A stretch of DNA of 64,000 nt, from assembly GCF_042648805.1 (NCBI RefSeq), contig NZ_JBHRXZ010000022.1:310001-374000 (forward strand), written 5' to 3'. How positions within the stretch are numbered: position 1 is the stretch's first letter; each line of letters starts with the position of its first letter. Below the pieces are notes generated by a model, which worked only from the letters and a program-made list of their open reading frames with translations, had not been told where the DNA came from and did no database searches. This DNA comes from Azomonas tarimensis. Lineage in GTDB: Bacteria > Pseudomonadota > Gammaproteobacteria > Pseudomonadales > Pseudomonadaceae. Made by a program: the position numbers and the translations under genes. Below are positions 52,194 through 61,804 of this stretch, one piece after another.

Positions 52194-54269
52194 TCATACC
52201 TGCCCGTATTGCTGTCCGTGACGCAGCCAGCGGGCCAGTAGTGGGCTGGCATGCGCGGGCCAGCGGTGCAGTAGATGCTCGGCTGCGTCGCGCACCTCCG
52301 GCAGGAGCGCAGCGTCACGCATGAGGTCGGCCACTTTGAACTGCAGCAGGCCGGTCTGACGGGTGCCGAGCATTTCACCGGGGCCACGCAGTTCGAGATC
52401 CTTTTCGGCAATGACGAAGCCGTCGCAGGTTTCCCGCATGATCGCCAGCCGCTCCCGGCCCATCTGCGACAGCGGAGCGTGGTAGAGCAGCACGCAATGA
52501 CTGGCGGTGCTGCCGCGGCCGACCCGCCCACGCAACTGGTGCAGCTGCGCCAGTCCGAGGCGTTCGGGGTTCTCGAGGATCATCAGGCTGGCGTTGGGCA
52601 CATCGACGCCGACTTCGATCACCGTGGTGGCCACCAGCAGCTGGATCTGGTTCTGCTTGAAGCGCTCCATGAGCTCGGCTTTTTCGGCCGGCTTCAGGCG
52701 GCCGTGGATCAGCCCTACCGAGAGTTCACCCAGGGCGCTGGAGAGCTCTTCGAAAGTGGTCTCCGCGGCCTGGCAGGTCAACTCCTCGGACTCTTCGATC
52801 AGGGTGCAGACCCAGTAGGCCTGGCGGCCCTCGGCGCAGGCGGCGCGGACCCGCTCGACCACTTCCAGGCGCCGGCTATCGGCGATCGCCAGGGTGTTGA
52901 CAGGGGTCCTCCCAGGGGGCAGTTCGTCGAGGATGGAGGTGTCGAGGTCAGCATAGGCGCTCATCGCCAGGGTGCGCGGAATCGGTGTGGCCGTCATGAT
53001 CAACTGATGTGGGCAAAGTCGGCCCTCGATACCTTTTTGTCGCAGCGCCAGCCGCTGCTGCACCCCAAAGCGATGCTGTTCGTCGATGATCACCAGTGCC
53101 AGATTGCGAAAGCGCACCTCGTTCTGGAACAGCGCATGGGTGCCGACCACCATCGGGCAGCCCCCGGCGATCCGCTCCAGCGAAGCCGCTCGGGCCTTGC
53201 CCTTGAGCTTGCCGGCGAGCCAGGCGATGTCGATACCCAGCGGCTCCAGCCAGCGGCTGAAATTGAGGAAATGTTGCTCGGCGAGAAGCTCGGTGGGTGC
53301 CATCAGGGCCACCTGATAGCCCGCTTCCAGCGCCTGCAGGGCGGCGAGTGCCGCGACCACCGTCTTGCCCGCCCCCACGTCGCCCTGCACCAACCGCAAC
53401 ATCGGCCGCGGCTGGCTGAGGTCATAGGCGATTTCCGCCCCGACCCGCTGCTGCGCACCGGTAGGAGAAAAGCCGAGATTGGCCAGAAAGCGCGACGGCA
53501 GACGGCTGGGCAGCGGCAGCACCGGCGCCTCCTGGGCGCGTACGCTGTCGCGCAATCGTTGCAACGACAGTTGATGGGTGAGCAGCTCTTCGAAAGCCAG
53601 GCGGTGCTGGGCCCAGTGACGACCTTCGGCCAGTTCCTCGAGGTCGGCGTCCGGCGGCGGCCGGTGCAGGTAACGAATCGCCTGGTCCAGCGGGCCGAGT
53701 CGATACTGGTCGGCCAGCTCGGCCGGTAGCCAGTCGGGCAGGCTCTGCGGGCCGAGCCGTGCCAGCGCCTGATCGCTCAGGTCGCGCAGGCGCTGCTGGG
53801 TGAGGCCTTCGGTGGTGGGATAGATGGGCGTCAGGGTCTGCGCCACCGGCAAGGGCTCGTCGCCGCTGAGTACCCGGTATTCCGGATGATAGATCTCCAG
53901 TCCGGAAGCCCCAGGGCGCACTTCGCCGTAGCAGCGTAGCGAGGTGCCGCGCTTGAGCGCTTCCTTCTGAGCCTGATTGAAATAATAGAAACGCAGGCTC
54001 AGGGTGCCGCTGCCATCCTGCAGGCGTACCAGCAGACTGCGGCGCCGTCCCATGACGATATCCGCACCGCCGACAATGCCTTCCACCACCGCGTCCTCAC
54101 CCGGCCGCAGGGCGCCGATGGGGCTGATCCGGGTGCGGTCCTGATAGCGCAACGGCAGGTGGAAGAGCACGTCCTGCAAGGTCTCCAGGCCGACCCGCGC
54201 GAGTTTTTCCGCCAGGGCCGCGCCGACGCCCTTGAGCGCGGTGACCGGCACGACCGAGAGGTCTGACAT
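52194..54269 (-). CDS. recG: ATP-dependent DNA helicase RecG
   Basis: Branch-migration helicase for stalled forks and Holliday junctions, 691 residues. N-terminal wedge/OB region (about 1-160), helicase motif I QGDVGAGKTVVAALAAL, motif Ia LMAPTELLAEQH, motif II IIDEQHRFGV, motif III TATPIPRT, motif V and motif VI HQLRGRVGRG, and the C-terminal RecG wedge. Its ATG lies two bases after the oxyR stop, so the pair may be co-transcribed. Confidence 0.97.
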   Translation of the reverse strand: MSDLSVVPVTALKGVGAALAEKLARVGLETLQDVLFHLPLRYQDRTRISPIGALRPGEDAVVEGIVGGADIVMGRRRSLLVRLQDGSGTLSLRFYYFNQAQKEALKRGTSLRCYGEVRPGASGLEIYHPEYRVLSGDEPLPVAQTLTPIYPTTEGLTQQRLRDLSDQALARLGPQSLPDWLPAELADQYRLGPLDQAIRYLHRPPPDADLEELAEGRHWAQHRLAFEELLTHQLSLQRLRDSVRAQEAPVLPLPSRLPSRFLANLGFSPTGAQQRVGAEIAYDLSQPRPMLRLVQGDVGAGKTVVAALAALQALEAGYQVALMAPTELLAEQHFLNFSRWLEPLGIDIAWLAGKLKGKARAASLERIAGGCPMVVGTHALFQNEVRFRNLALVIIDEQHRFGVQQRLALRQKGIEGRLCPHQLIMTATPIPRTLAMSAYADLDTSILDELPPGRTPVNTLAIADSRRLEVVERVRAACAEGRQAYWVCTLIEESEELTCQAAETTFEELSSALGELSVGLIHGRLKPAEKAELMERFKQNQIQLLVATTVIEVGVDVPNASLMILENPERLGLAQLHQLRGRVGRGSTASHCVLLYHAPLSQMGRERLAIMRETCDGFVIAEKDLELRGPGEMLGTRQTGLLQFKVADLMRDAALLPEVRDAAEHLLHRWPAHASPLLARWLRHGQQYGQV

Positions 54270-54270
54270 T

Positions 54271-55200
54271 TCAGCTCTTTTTTACCGCGGCGGCCGGAGG
54301 CTTGCCGATCGAACAGAGGCGCAGCGAATCGGCCAGGATCTCGATCGCCTTGGGTCGCGGGAAGCTGGCGCGCCAGGCGATGGCCACGGTGCGGAAGGGC
54401 ACCGGCGCGGCCATCGGCCGTATTTCGATGACCCCCGGCGAGTAATGGTGGCTGTCGACCGCCGACAGCGGCAACACCGAAACGCCAAGGCCGGAGGCGA
54501 CCATGTGACGGATGGTTTCCAGCGAGCTGGACTCGACCGTGGTGTGCTGGGCCTGGTCGCCCTTGCGGCCGGCGGGGCAGGCTTCAAGCACCTGGTCGCG
54601 AAAACAGTGTCCTTCGCCAAGCAGCAGCAGGCTCTTGTCGTTGAGCATTTCGCTGGGGACGGCCTCGAGGCGCGTCCAGGGATGTCCGGAGGGCATCAGT
54701 ACGCAGAACGGCTCGTCATACAGTGGCAGCGTCAGCACGTCGGCTTCCTGGAACGGCAGGGCGATGATGATCGCGTCCAGCTCGCCGGTGCGCAGCTTGT
54801 CACGCAGCACGTGGGTGAAGTTTTCCTCGATGTACAACGGCATGTCCGGGGCGACCCGGTGCAGTTGCGGAATCAGATGGGGGAACAGGTAGGGCCCGAT
54901 GGTATAGATCGCGCCGAGCTTGAGCGGCGTGGCCAGCTGGTTCTTGCCGGCCTGGGCCAGCTCGCGAATGCTCTGTGCCTGTTCCAAGACCTTTTGTGCC
55001 TGGGTAACGATGCCTTCGCCGACGGGCGTCAGGCGCACGGCACTCTTGGTGCGTTCGAAGATCAGTATGCCGAGTTCGTCCTCGAGCTTCTTGACGCCCA
55101 CCGACAAGGTGGGCTGGCTGACATGGCAACGTTCGGCTGCCCGCCCGAAGTGCTGCTCCTGGGCGAGCGTGACTATATAGCGCAGTTCTGTCAGTGTCAT
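54271..55200 (-). CDS. oxyR: hydrogen peroxide-responsive regulator OxyR
   Basis: LysR-type activator of peroxide defence genes, 309 residues. N-terminal HTH (HFGRAAERCHVSQPTLSVGVKKLEDELG) and the redox switch Cys199 and Cys208 in GEGHCFRDQVLEAC are intact. Adjacent to recG as in other pseudomonads. Confidence 0.97.
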   Translation of the reverse strand: MTLTELRYIVTLAQEQHFGRAAERCHVSQPTLSVGVKKLEDELGILIFERTKSAVRLTPVGEGIVTQAQKVLEQAQSIRELAQAGKNQLATPLKLGAIYTIGPYLFPHLIPQLHRVAPDMPLYIEENFTHVLRDKLRTGELDAIIIALPFQEADVLTLPLYDEPFCVLMPSGHPWTRLEAVPSEMLNDKSLLLLGEGHCFRDQVLEACPAGRKGDQAQHTTVESSSLETIRHMVASGLGVSVLPLSAVDSHHYSPGVIEIRPMAAPVPFRTVAIAWRASFPRPKAIEILADSLRLCSIGKPPAAAVKKS

Positions 55201-55281
55201 AGCGAGTATCCATTAGCTTCGCCGCAAGCATAGCCTTTAGCACTGGCGGAACCAACCGTCGGGCCGACCTCGAGGAACCCC

Positions 55282-56148
55282 ATGAGCGCGTCCCCCCGTC
55301 TGATGATCGCCGGCTGTGGAGATGTCGGCAGCCGCCTCGGTGGACGGCTCTGCGCCGCCGGCTGGGAAGTGCTGGGCCTGCGTCGCCAGGCCGCGCAGAT
55401 CTCCGTGCCGATTGCCGCCGTGGCCGGCGATCTCCAGGATCACCTGTGCCCATCGGGCTGGCCTGCGGGCAGGCTGGATTATCTGGTGTATGCCGCCGCG
55501 GCCAGCCAGCACGACGAAGCCGGTTACCACCAGGCCTATGTGGACGGATTGCGCCATGTGCTGGGCTGGCTGGAGCAGAGAGGTCAGCGCCCGGCGCGTC
55601 TGCTGTTCGTCTCAAGCACGGGCGTCTATGGCCAGCAGGACGGGGAATGGGTCGACGAGTCGTCGCCCACCGAGCCCCAGGGCTTTTCCGGACAGGTGAT
55701 GCTGGAGGCCGAGCAGTTGGCACTGGGCAGTGGCCTGCCCGCCAGCGTGGTACGCCTGAGTGGCCTCTACGGACCGGGCCGGCGACGTCTGATCGACCAG
55801 GTGCGCCAGGGTTATCGGGTGGCGCAGCAGCCGCCCTTGTATGGCAATCGCATCCATGTCGATGACGCCGCCGCCCTGCTGGCACTGCTGCTGCAAGCCG
55901 ACGCGGCCGGTCAGGCGCTGGCGCCGGTCTACCTGGGGGTGGACGACGCACCGGCTCCGCTGCACGAAGTGGTCGACTGGCTGCGCGAGCGGCTGGGGGT
56001 CAGCGAGGCCGTCGAGCCGCGACCGCTGCGCCGTGTCGGCAGCAAGCGTTGCCGCAACGACCTGGCCCGGGATGCGGGCTGGACACCACGCTATCCGAGC
56101 TACCGAGAGGGCTATGGCGGGCTTATCGACGCGCTTGCGCCGGACTGA
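55282..56148 (+). CDS. NAD-dependent epimerase/dehydratase family protein, YeeZ-like
   Basis: Rossmann-fold atypical SDR, 288 residues. Dinucleotide-binding IAGCGDVGSRLG at residues of about 9-20; LLFVSSTGVYGQQDG (catalytic Tyr context) and LYGPGRRRLIDQ follow, with a C-terminal RPLRRVGSKRCRNDLARDAGWTPRYPSYREGY motif typical of the YeeZ branch. The usual YxxxK Lys is not evident. Product and substrate unknown. Confidence 0.88.
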   Translation: MSASPRLMIAGCGDVGSRLGGRLCAAGWEVLGLRRQAAQISVPIAAVAGDLQDHLCPSGWPAGRLDYLVYAAAASQHDEAGYHQAYVDGLRHVLGWLEQRGQRPARLLFVSSTGVYGQQDGEWVDESSPTEPQGFSGQVMLEAEQLALGSGLPASVVRLSGLYGPGRRRLIDQVRQGYRVAQQPPLYGNRIHVDDAAALLALLLQADAAGQALAPVYLGVDDAPAPLHEVVDWLRERLGVSEAVEPRPLRRVGSKRCRNDLARDAGWTPRYPSYREGYGGLIDALAPD

Positions 56149-56301
56149 AGGGGCCGGCTGGTCGGTGTGCTGCAACTCTGCTTCGCCGGTGGGGTACTAA
56201 AAAGGTATCGCATGCGCCGCGTTCGGCCACGGCCGACAGGGGATGGATCGCACGAAGGATATTCGCGGCGTGTGGACTCACCGACAGGAGACTCCCCTCT
56301 A

Positions 56302-57474
56302 ATGAAAGCCCTCCGCTGGCATGGCAAGAAAGACATCCGCTGCGACAACCACCTTCCCGATCCGACCATCGAGGATGGCCGCGACGCTATCGTCAAGGTC
56401 AGTTCCTGCGCCATCTGCGGCTCCGACCTGCACCTTTATGATGGCTTCATGCCGGGCATGAAGCACGGCGACATCATGGGCCACGAGTTCATGGGCGAGG
56501 TGATGGAGGTCGGCAAGGACAACAAGAAGCTCAAGGTGGGTGACCGGGTGGTGGTGCCCTTCACCATCGTCTGCGGCGACTGCGACCAGTGCCGCAAGGG
56601 CAACTTCTCGGTCTGCGAGCGCAGCAACCGCAACAAGAGCGTGGCGGACAAGGTGTTCGGTCACTCCACCGCCGGGCTCTACGGCTACACCCATCTCACC
56701 GGCGGCTACGCCGGCGGCCAGGCCGAGTATGTGCGGGTGCCCTATGCCGATGTGGGACCGGTGGTGATCCCCGACGGACTCAGCGATGAGCAGGTGCTGT
56801 TTCTCGGCGACATCCTGCCGACCGGCTGGCAGGCCGCCGCGCAGTGCGAGATCGAGCCCAGCGACACCGTCGTGGTCTGGGGTGCCGGCCCGGTCGGGCA
56901 GTTCTGCGTGCGCAGCGCCGTGCTGATGGGCGCACGCCAGGTGGTCTGCATCGACAACGTGCCGGAGCGGCTGTCCATGGCCCAGGCCGGTGGTGCGATA
57001 CCGATCAACTTCGATGAGGAAAGCGTCATCGAGCGGCTGCAGGAGCTGACCAAGGGCAAGGGGCCGGAGAAGTGCATCGACGCGGTGGGCATGGAGGCAC
57101 ACGCTTCGCGCTCGCTCGATTCCATGTACGACCGGGTCAAGCAGGCCGCGATGATGGAGACCGACCGGCCGCATGTCCTGCGGGAAATGATCTATGTCTG
57201 CCGGCCCGGCGGCATCCTGTCGATACCCGGAGTCTATGGCGGGCTGCTGGACAAGATTCCCTTCGGTGCGGCGATGAACAAGGGGCTGACCTTTCGCATG
57301 GGCCAGACCCACGTCAATCGCTGGACCGATGACCTGCTCGAACGCATTCAGGAAGGGCAGATCGATCCGAGTTTCGTGATCACCCATACCGTCAGCCTGG
57401 AGCAGGGGCCCGAGATGTACAAAATCTTCCGTGAAAAGCAGGACGGCTGCATCAAAGTCGTTCTCAAGCCGTGA
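56302..57474 (+). CDS. zinc-dependent alcohol dehydrogenase (formaldehyde-dehydrogenase-like)
   Basis: Medium-chain dehydrogenase of 390 residues. Catalytic zinc site CAICGSDLH and GHEFMGEV; structural zinc cysteines in CGDCDQCRKGNFSVC; NAD loop VVWGAGPVGQFCVRSA. Overall it resembles glutathione-independent formaldehyde dehydrogenases (KKDIRCDNHLPDP, GLYGYTHLTGGYAGGQAEYVRVPYAD). AGGAG lies 12-16 bases before the ATG at 56302. Followed after ten bases by a small membrane protein gene. Confidence 0.9.
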   Translation: MKALRWHGKKDIRCDNHLPDPTIEDGRDAIVKVSSCAICGSDLHLYDGFMPGMKHGDIMGHEFMGEVMEVGKDNKKLKVGDRVVVPFTIVCGDCDQCRKGNFSVCERSNRNKSVADKVFGHSTAGLYGYTHLTGGYAGGQAEYVRVPYADVGPVVIPDGLSDEQVLFLGDILPTGWQAAAQCEIEPSDTVVVWGAGPVGQFCVRSAVLMGARQVVCIDNVPERLSMAQAGGAIPINFDEESVIERLQELTKGKGPEKCIDAVGMEAHASRSLDSMYDRVKQAAMMETDRPHVLREMIYVCRPGGILSIPGVYGGLLDKIPFGAAMNKGLTFRMGQTHVNRWTDDLLERIQEGQIDPSFVITHTVSLEQGPEMYKIFREKQDGCIKVVLKP

Positions 57475-57484
57475 GGACAGCGCC

Positions 57485-58015
57485 ATGAGCACGACCCGAC
57501 ACGTAACCCACCATGACATGAGTGCCCACCACACCGCGCGTGGCCTGGGCTGGTTCAGCCTCGGGCTGGGACTGGCCGAGCTGTTGATGCCCGGCCCGAT
57601 CTCCCGCCTGCTGGGCATCCCCGAGCAACGCGGGCTGATTCGCGCCTGTGGCATTCGCGAAATTGCGACCGGGGTGGGGCTGCTCTACAGTCGCGATCCC
57701 AAGCCCTGGATGTATGGCCGCCTGGGCGGCGACGCGCTGGACCTTGCGGTGCTGGGCTGGAGCTCCGCGTATGGCGACAAGCCTACCAATGCGCTGATCG
57801 CCGCTGGAACAGTGGCCGGGGTGGCTGCGATCGATCTCAAGTGCGCGGCTGACCTGCGTGCCGAACGGCGGCCGGTGGAGGAGTGGGATTACAGCGACCG
57901 TAGCGGTTTTCCCGACGCAGCAGACAGCATGCGCGGGCTGGTGGAGCCAGCCTTCGGTACCGATCGCGCGCATCCCAATGGCTACCAGATACCCCTGAGT
58001 GAAACACGGCACTGA
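57485..58015 (+). CDS. small membrane protein of unknown function
   Basis: 176 residues from the ATG at 57485, ten bases after the dehydrogenase stop. Hydrophobic stretches at about 18-40 (ARGLGWFSLGLGLAELLMPG), 55-75, 85-95 and 100-115 suggest an integral membrane protein; the tail is polar. The His-rich start (HVTHHDMSAHH) is unusual. Cotranscription with the alcohol dehydrogenase is likely. Family not recognised. Confidence 0.75.
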   Translation: MSTTRHVTHHDMSAHHTARGLGWFSLGLGLAELLMPGPISRLLGIPEQRGLIRACGIREIATGVGLLYSRDPKPWMYGRLGGDALDLAVLGWSSAYGDKPTNALIAAGTVAGVAAIDLKCAADLRAERRPVEEWDYSDRSGFPDAADSMRGLVEPAFGTDRAHPNGYQIPLSETRH

Positions 58016-58052
58016 TCCAAGGCTCTGGCGAGGCAGGGTGCCCCGTCAGAGC

Positions 58053-58988
58053 CTAATCGGGGCTGCGCCCGAGTGTCAGTACCACCGCGGCGATGCGGTC
58101 GCAATCGACGTAGGCTCCAGCCAGCAGTTCCTCTCCAAATACGTCCGGATCGACTTCCCGATAACTCCAGCGGACCGGCTGGTTTTCGCAAAGCCTTCGA
58201 ACTGCCTCGCGGAACGGGTCGCCGTTGTCACGCATTGCCACACCGGTGTAGAGCAGCAGCGATCCGCCTGGGGACAGGCGCTGCTGCGCGGCCTCGACGA
58301 TGGCCAGCGACAGGCCTGCCCCCAGCGGCCCGCCACCGTGGCGGTAGGCGCGCTGGTCCGGGTCCACCAGATAAGGTGGGTTCGCCAGCAACAGGTCGAA
58401 CTCGCCGGGCACGTCCTGCAGCAGGTCGCTGTGCCGTGCCTGGAGGTTCGACACACCGGCCAGCCGGGCATTGATGCGGGTCAGGCGCAAGGCCTCGGGA
58501 TTGATGTCCAGCGCCAGCACCTCGGCGTCCGGGAGGGCGCGGGCGGCAAGAATGGCGCCGGCCCCGGACCCGCAGCCGACGTCGGCCACTCGGCGCATCG
58601 GCCTCCCCGTCCGCAGGCAGGTCTCGATGGCCTGGGCGAAGCGATAGGTGTCGGGCCCGAAGAACACCGCATCCACCTGGTGGGTCGGGTAGGCGGAATG
58701 CCAGAGCAGTTCGCCAGCCAGGCTGGAGAGCCGATACCGCGCGCGAAAAAGCTCGCCGCAGGGCTCGATCGCTTCGGCCTGGCGCATCAGCGTATAGAGA
58801 TCCGCCGGCAGCAGGTCGGGGTAGAAGGGGCGGCTCCAGCCGAACACGCCGGCCAGATCACGGGCGAGCTGGTTCTCCGGCCGCTGGTTGACCCGGGCAT
58901 GGGTCAGCGGCGAGGGGGTGACGAACTGGTAGTCTTGCCCGCGTAGCGCCTGTGCCAGTTCGAGCAGCGCCTGATCCTGATTATCCAT
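58053..58988 (-). CDS. class I SAM-dependent methyltransferase, HemK-like
   Basis: 311 residues from the ATG at 58988. SAM motif RVADVGCGSGAGAILAAR, acidic loop EVLALDINPEAL and the N6-amino methyltransferase motif NPPYLVDPDQRAYRHGGG point to the PrmC/HemK or RlmF-like group. Its start overlaps the end of the upstream di-iron enzyme gene by eight bases (ATGGATAA). A specialised-metabolite methyltransferase is as possible as a protein or RNA one. Confidence 0.88.
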   Translation of the reverse strand: MDNQDQALLELAQALRGQDYQFVTPSPLTHARVNQRPENQLARDLAGVFGWSRPFYPDLLPADLYTLMRQAEAIEPCGELFRARYRLSSLAGELLWHSAYPTHQVDAVFFGPDTYRFAQAIETCLRTGRPMRRVADVGCGSGAGAILAARALPDAEVLALDINPEALRLTRINARLAGVSNLQARHSDLLQDVPGEFDLLLANPPYLVDPDQRAYRHGGGPLGAGLSLAIVEAAQQRLSPGGSLLLYTGVAMRDNGDPFREAVRRLCENQPVRWSYREVDPDVFGEELLAGAYVDCDRIAAVVLTLGRSPD

Positions 58989-60387
58989 GAGTCTCCAGTC
59001 CGTTGAAGGCGCGGGCGAACAGCTGTGTAGCGAGCAAGCCGGCGGGGCGATGATGGTGACGGGGGGCAAGCAACGGCAGCAGCCGCTGCAGGCGTGCCTC
59101 GCGGCTCTTCAGGCGAGCCACTTCCTGCTGCAGCAGTCGCGCCTCTTCGTCGAAGTCGTCAGCGGACGGCTTGCCCTTCGCTCCTTCCGCCCGGGGCACA
59201 CCCAGCCGTGGCGGGCAACGCTTGCCCTGGTCCGGAAGCCAGTCACCGGCGATCCAGTCATGGATGAGCTGGCGTTCATGGGCATCGAAAACCCCGAACA
59301 TCGGCGCCCGCTCGCCTTCGAACAACTGCCAGAAACGACTCTCGGCCGGGTCCTGGTGGCGTTTGATCCAGCCGCGCCGTTGCAGCTGGTCAAGAAACTG
59401 GGGAATCAGCTCGGGTTCGGCCAGCCACTGGTTGACGGTACGGCCGTCGAAGCGGCAATAGTCCGAATGTAGCAGACTGCCTACCGGGCATTTGGCTTGC
59501 AGCAGCCTGACCACTTCCTCGAAAGGGTCGAAGGCGGCGATCACCGACACTGTGCTGGCCCCCAGTGCGTTCAGGTTGTAGCCATTGCGAACCCGCTGGT
59601 AGAACGCCGCGCCGTCACCCATCTGCGGCCAGGCGTCGCGTACCGCCTGCAGGGCCTTTTGGGCATGACCGGTATGGGCGTTGTCGACTGTGACATGCAG
59701 GGTGAAGTAGTAGGGGTCGATCCCCAGCTCGTTCAACTCGTAGGCAGTGATCAGCAGGTGCAGGGGCAACTGTTCGTAACCGAGATTGAAGCCGATCACC
59801 TCCGGCAGGTACTGCCCGGCGTGCTCGGCCAGGGCCAGCTGGATCACACCCTGGATGAAGTGGGTGGCGTCCAGGTTTCGCCAGTGCTCACCGCCCAGCC
59901 TCGCCAGCAACTGGCGGTAGAGCACCACATGGTTGAGTGCCGGGTCGCCTTCGCCGAGCTCTTCGAGGTAGGTCTGGATCAGCCCGGTAAAACGTCCGTC
60001 GCGCCAGTGCCCCAGCAGGCCGTATAGCCAGGCGCCATCCACCAGCTTGGTAGGGGCTACCCCCTGCAGAAAATGCTGCGCGTGGGCCCGGGTACTGAAG
60101 AAGCGGCGTGGCTGGCCTGCCCGCCGACCTTCCAGATAGGCACGATACTGGCGGCCCACTTCACGGGTGTTGCGCTCCACCCAGGCATCCAGCTCGGCAG
60201 GATCCTCCGGCAGGTCGCAGGGCTGGCATTGGCCGAGGGCCAGCTGGGCATCGAGAAAATCCGCAGCGCGGTCGCGGGCGCGGTTGTCCGGCGCTGGCTG
60301 CAGCAGGTCGAAGTACAGGGCTCTGGGATCTTCCGCGCCTCGCAGGGGCACGGCATGGGACGGCAGGCTGTAAAGAGTGGTCGGCAT
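58981..60387 (-). CDS. heme-oxygenase-like di-iron enzyme (iron-containing redox enzyme family)
   Basis: 468 residues. The central ~230 residues have the all-helical heme-oxygenase/TENA-like layout: YLEELGEGDPALNHVVLYRQLL and YYFTLHVTVDNAHTGHAQKAL carry the Glu, His, Asp and His residues expected of an HDO di-iron site, with extra helical extensions at both ends and a His-rich C-terminus (LAPRHHHRPAG). No transmembrane segment. Known HDO members carry out decarboxylation, N-oxygenation or C-C cleavage (UndA, SznF, BesC). Translationally coupled to the methyltransferase. Confidence 0.8.
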   Translation of the reverse strand: MPTTLYSLPSHAVPLRGAEDPRALYFDLLQPAPDNRARDRAADFLDAQLALGQCQPCDLPEDPAELDAWVERNTREVGRQYRAYLEGRRAGQPRRFFSTRAHAQHFLQGVAPTKLVDGAWLYGLLGHWRDGRFTGLIQTYLEELGEGDPALNHVVLYRQLLARLGGEHWRNLDATHFIQGVIQLALAEHAGQYLPEVIGFNLGYEQLPLHLLITAYELNELGIDPYYFTLHVTVDNAHTGHAQKALQAVRDAWPQMGDGAAFYQRVRNGYNLNALGASTVSVIAAFDPFEEVVRLLQAKCPVGSLLHSDYCRFDGRTVNQWLAEPELIPQFLDQLQRRGWIKRHQDPAESRFWQLFEGERAPMFGVFDAHERQLIHDWIAGDWLPDQGKRCPPRLGVPRAEGAKGKPSADDFDEEARLLQQEVARLKSREARLQRLLPLLAPRHHHRPAGLLATQLFARAFNGLETHG

Positions 60388-60574
60388 CGTTCTTGGCGGT
60401 CGTCAGGGCGAATTCCCATTACCTGTTGGGCGCTTGCGGCGGCGGGTAAGTTCATCCAGTCCTGCCGAGCGGCCATCGGCCAGGCGGAGTGCGTAGCGGC
60501 CGTTTCGTCTGTGCGGATGGGGCTGGGGCCTTTATCATCGCCGGCAATTTGCGCATCGCCGACAGGAGTAGTCC

Positions 60575-61804
60575 ATGCTTAACGGCCTCTGGCTGGGGTT
60601 TTTCGTGGTCGCGGCCGTGGCAGCGCTGGCGCGCTGGCTGGTGGGCGGCGAGGCGGAAGTATTCGCCGCCATGGTGGAAAGCCTGTTCGCCATGGCCAAG
60701 CTGTCGGTGGAGGTGATGATCCTCCTGTTCGGCACCTTGACCCTGTGGCTGGGCTTTCTGCGCATCGCCGAAAAGGCCGGGATGATCGAAGTGCTGGCGC
60801 GCCTGCTGGGACCGCTGTTCCGCCGCCTGATGCCCGAGGTGCCGCCGGGCCATCCGGCGCTCGGCCTGATCACCCTGAACTTCGCCGCCAACGGTCTCGG
60901 GCTGGACAACGCCGCCACGCCCATCGGGCTCAAGGCGATGCGCGCGTTGCAGGACCTCAACGGCAGCAGCACCACGGCAAGCAATGCGCAGATTCTCTTC
61001 CTGGTGCTCAACACCTCGTCGCTGACGCTGCTGCCGGTATCGATCTTCATGTACCGGGTGCAGCAGGGCGCCGAAGACCCGACCCTGGTTTTCCTGCCGA
61101 TCCTGCTGGCCACCTTCGCCTCCTCCACGGCCGGGCTGCTGTCGGTGGCGCTGATGCAGCGGCTGCGCCTGTGGGACCCGGTGGTGCTGGCCTATCTGGT
61201 TCCAGGCGTGCTGCTGCTGGCCGGCTTCATGGCGCTGCTGGCGACGCTCTCGGCCACCGCCCTGGCGTCGCTTTCCTCGTTGCTCGGCAACCTGACACTG
61301 TTCGGCCTGATCCTGACCTTCGTGCTGGTGGGCGCGTTGCGCAAGGTGCAGGTGTTCGACAGCTTCGTCGAGGGCGCCCGAGAGGGCTTCGACGTGGCGA
61401 AAAGCCTGTTGCCCTATCTGGTGGCCATGCTCTGCGCCATCGGCGTGCTGCGCGCGTCCGGAGCACTGGACTTCGGGCTGGACGCGATCCGCGTCGCGGT
61501 CGAGGCGCTGGGCTGGGACACCCGCTTCGTCGACGCATTGCCCACGGCGATGGTCAAGCCGTTCTCCGGCAGTGGTGCGCGGGCGATGCTCATCGAGACC
61601 ATGCAGAACTTTGGGGTCGACAGCTTTCCGGCGCTGGTGGCCGCCACCGTTCAGGGAAGCACCGAAACCACCTTCTATGTGCTGGCGGTGTACTTTGGCG
61701 CGGTGGGCATCCAGCGCGCCCGTCATGCAGTGGGCTGCGCGCTGGTGGCCGACCTTAGCGGCATCGTTGCAGCCATCGGCGTCTGCTACTGGTTTTTCGG
61801 CTAG
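60575..61804 (+). CDS. fused SpmA/SpmB-like nucleoside recognition membrane protein
   Basis: 409 residues, with about eight hydrophobic segments in two halves. First half: nucleoside-recognition Gate domain (LITLNFAANGLGLDNAATPIGLKAM, as in SpmA). Second half: SpmB-type (ALPTAMVKPFSGSGARAM, VAATVQGSTETTFYVLAVYFGAVGIQRARHA). Transports an unknown solute. The TAG stop is in the shared CTAG (61801-61804) with the convergent gene. Confidence 0.9.
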   Translation: MLNGLWLGFFVVAAVAALARWLVGGEAEVFAAMVESLFAMAKLSVEVMILLFGTLTLWLGFLRIAEKAGMIEVLARLLGPLFRRLMPEVPPGHPALGLITLNFAANGLGLDNAATPIGLKAMRALQDLNGSSTTASNAQILFLVLNTSSLTLLPVSIFMYRVQQGAEDPTLVFLPILLATFASSTAGLLSVALMQRLRLWDPVVLAYLVPGVLLLAGFMALLATLSATALASLSSLLGNLTLFGLILTFVLVGALRKVQVFDSFVEGAREGFDVAKSLLPYLVAMLCAIGVLRASGALDFGLDAIRVAVEALGWDTRFVDALPTAMVKPFSGSGARAMLIETMQNFGVDSFPALVAATVQGSTETTFYVLAVYFGAVGIQRARHAVGCALVADLSGIVAAIGVCYWFFG

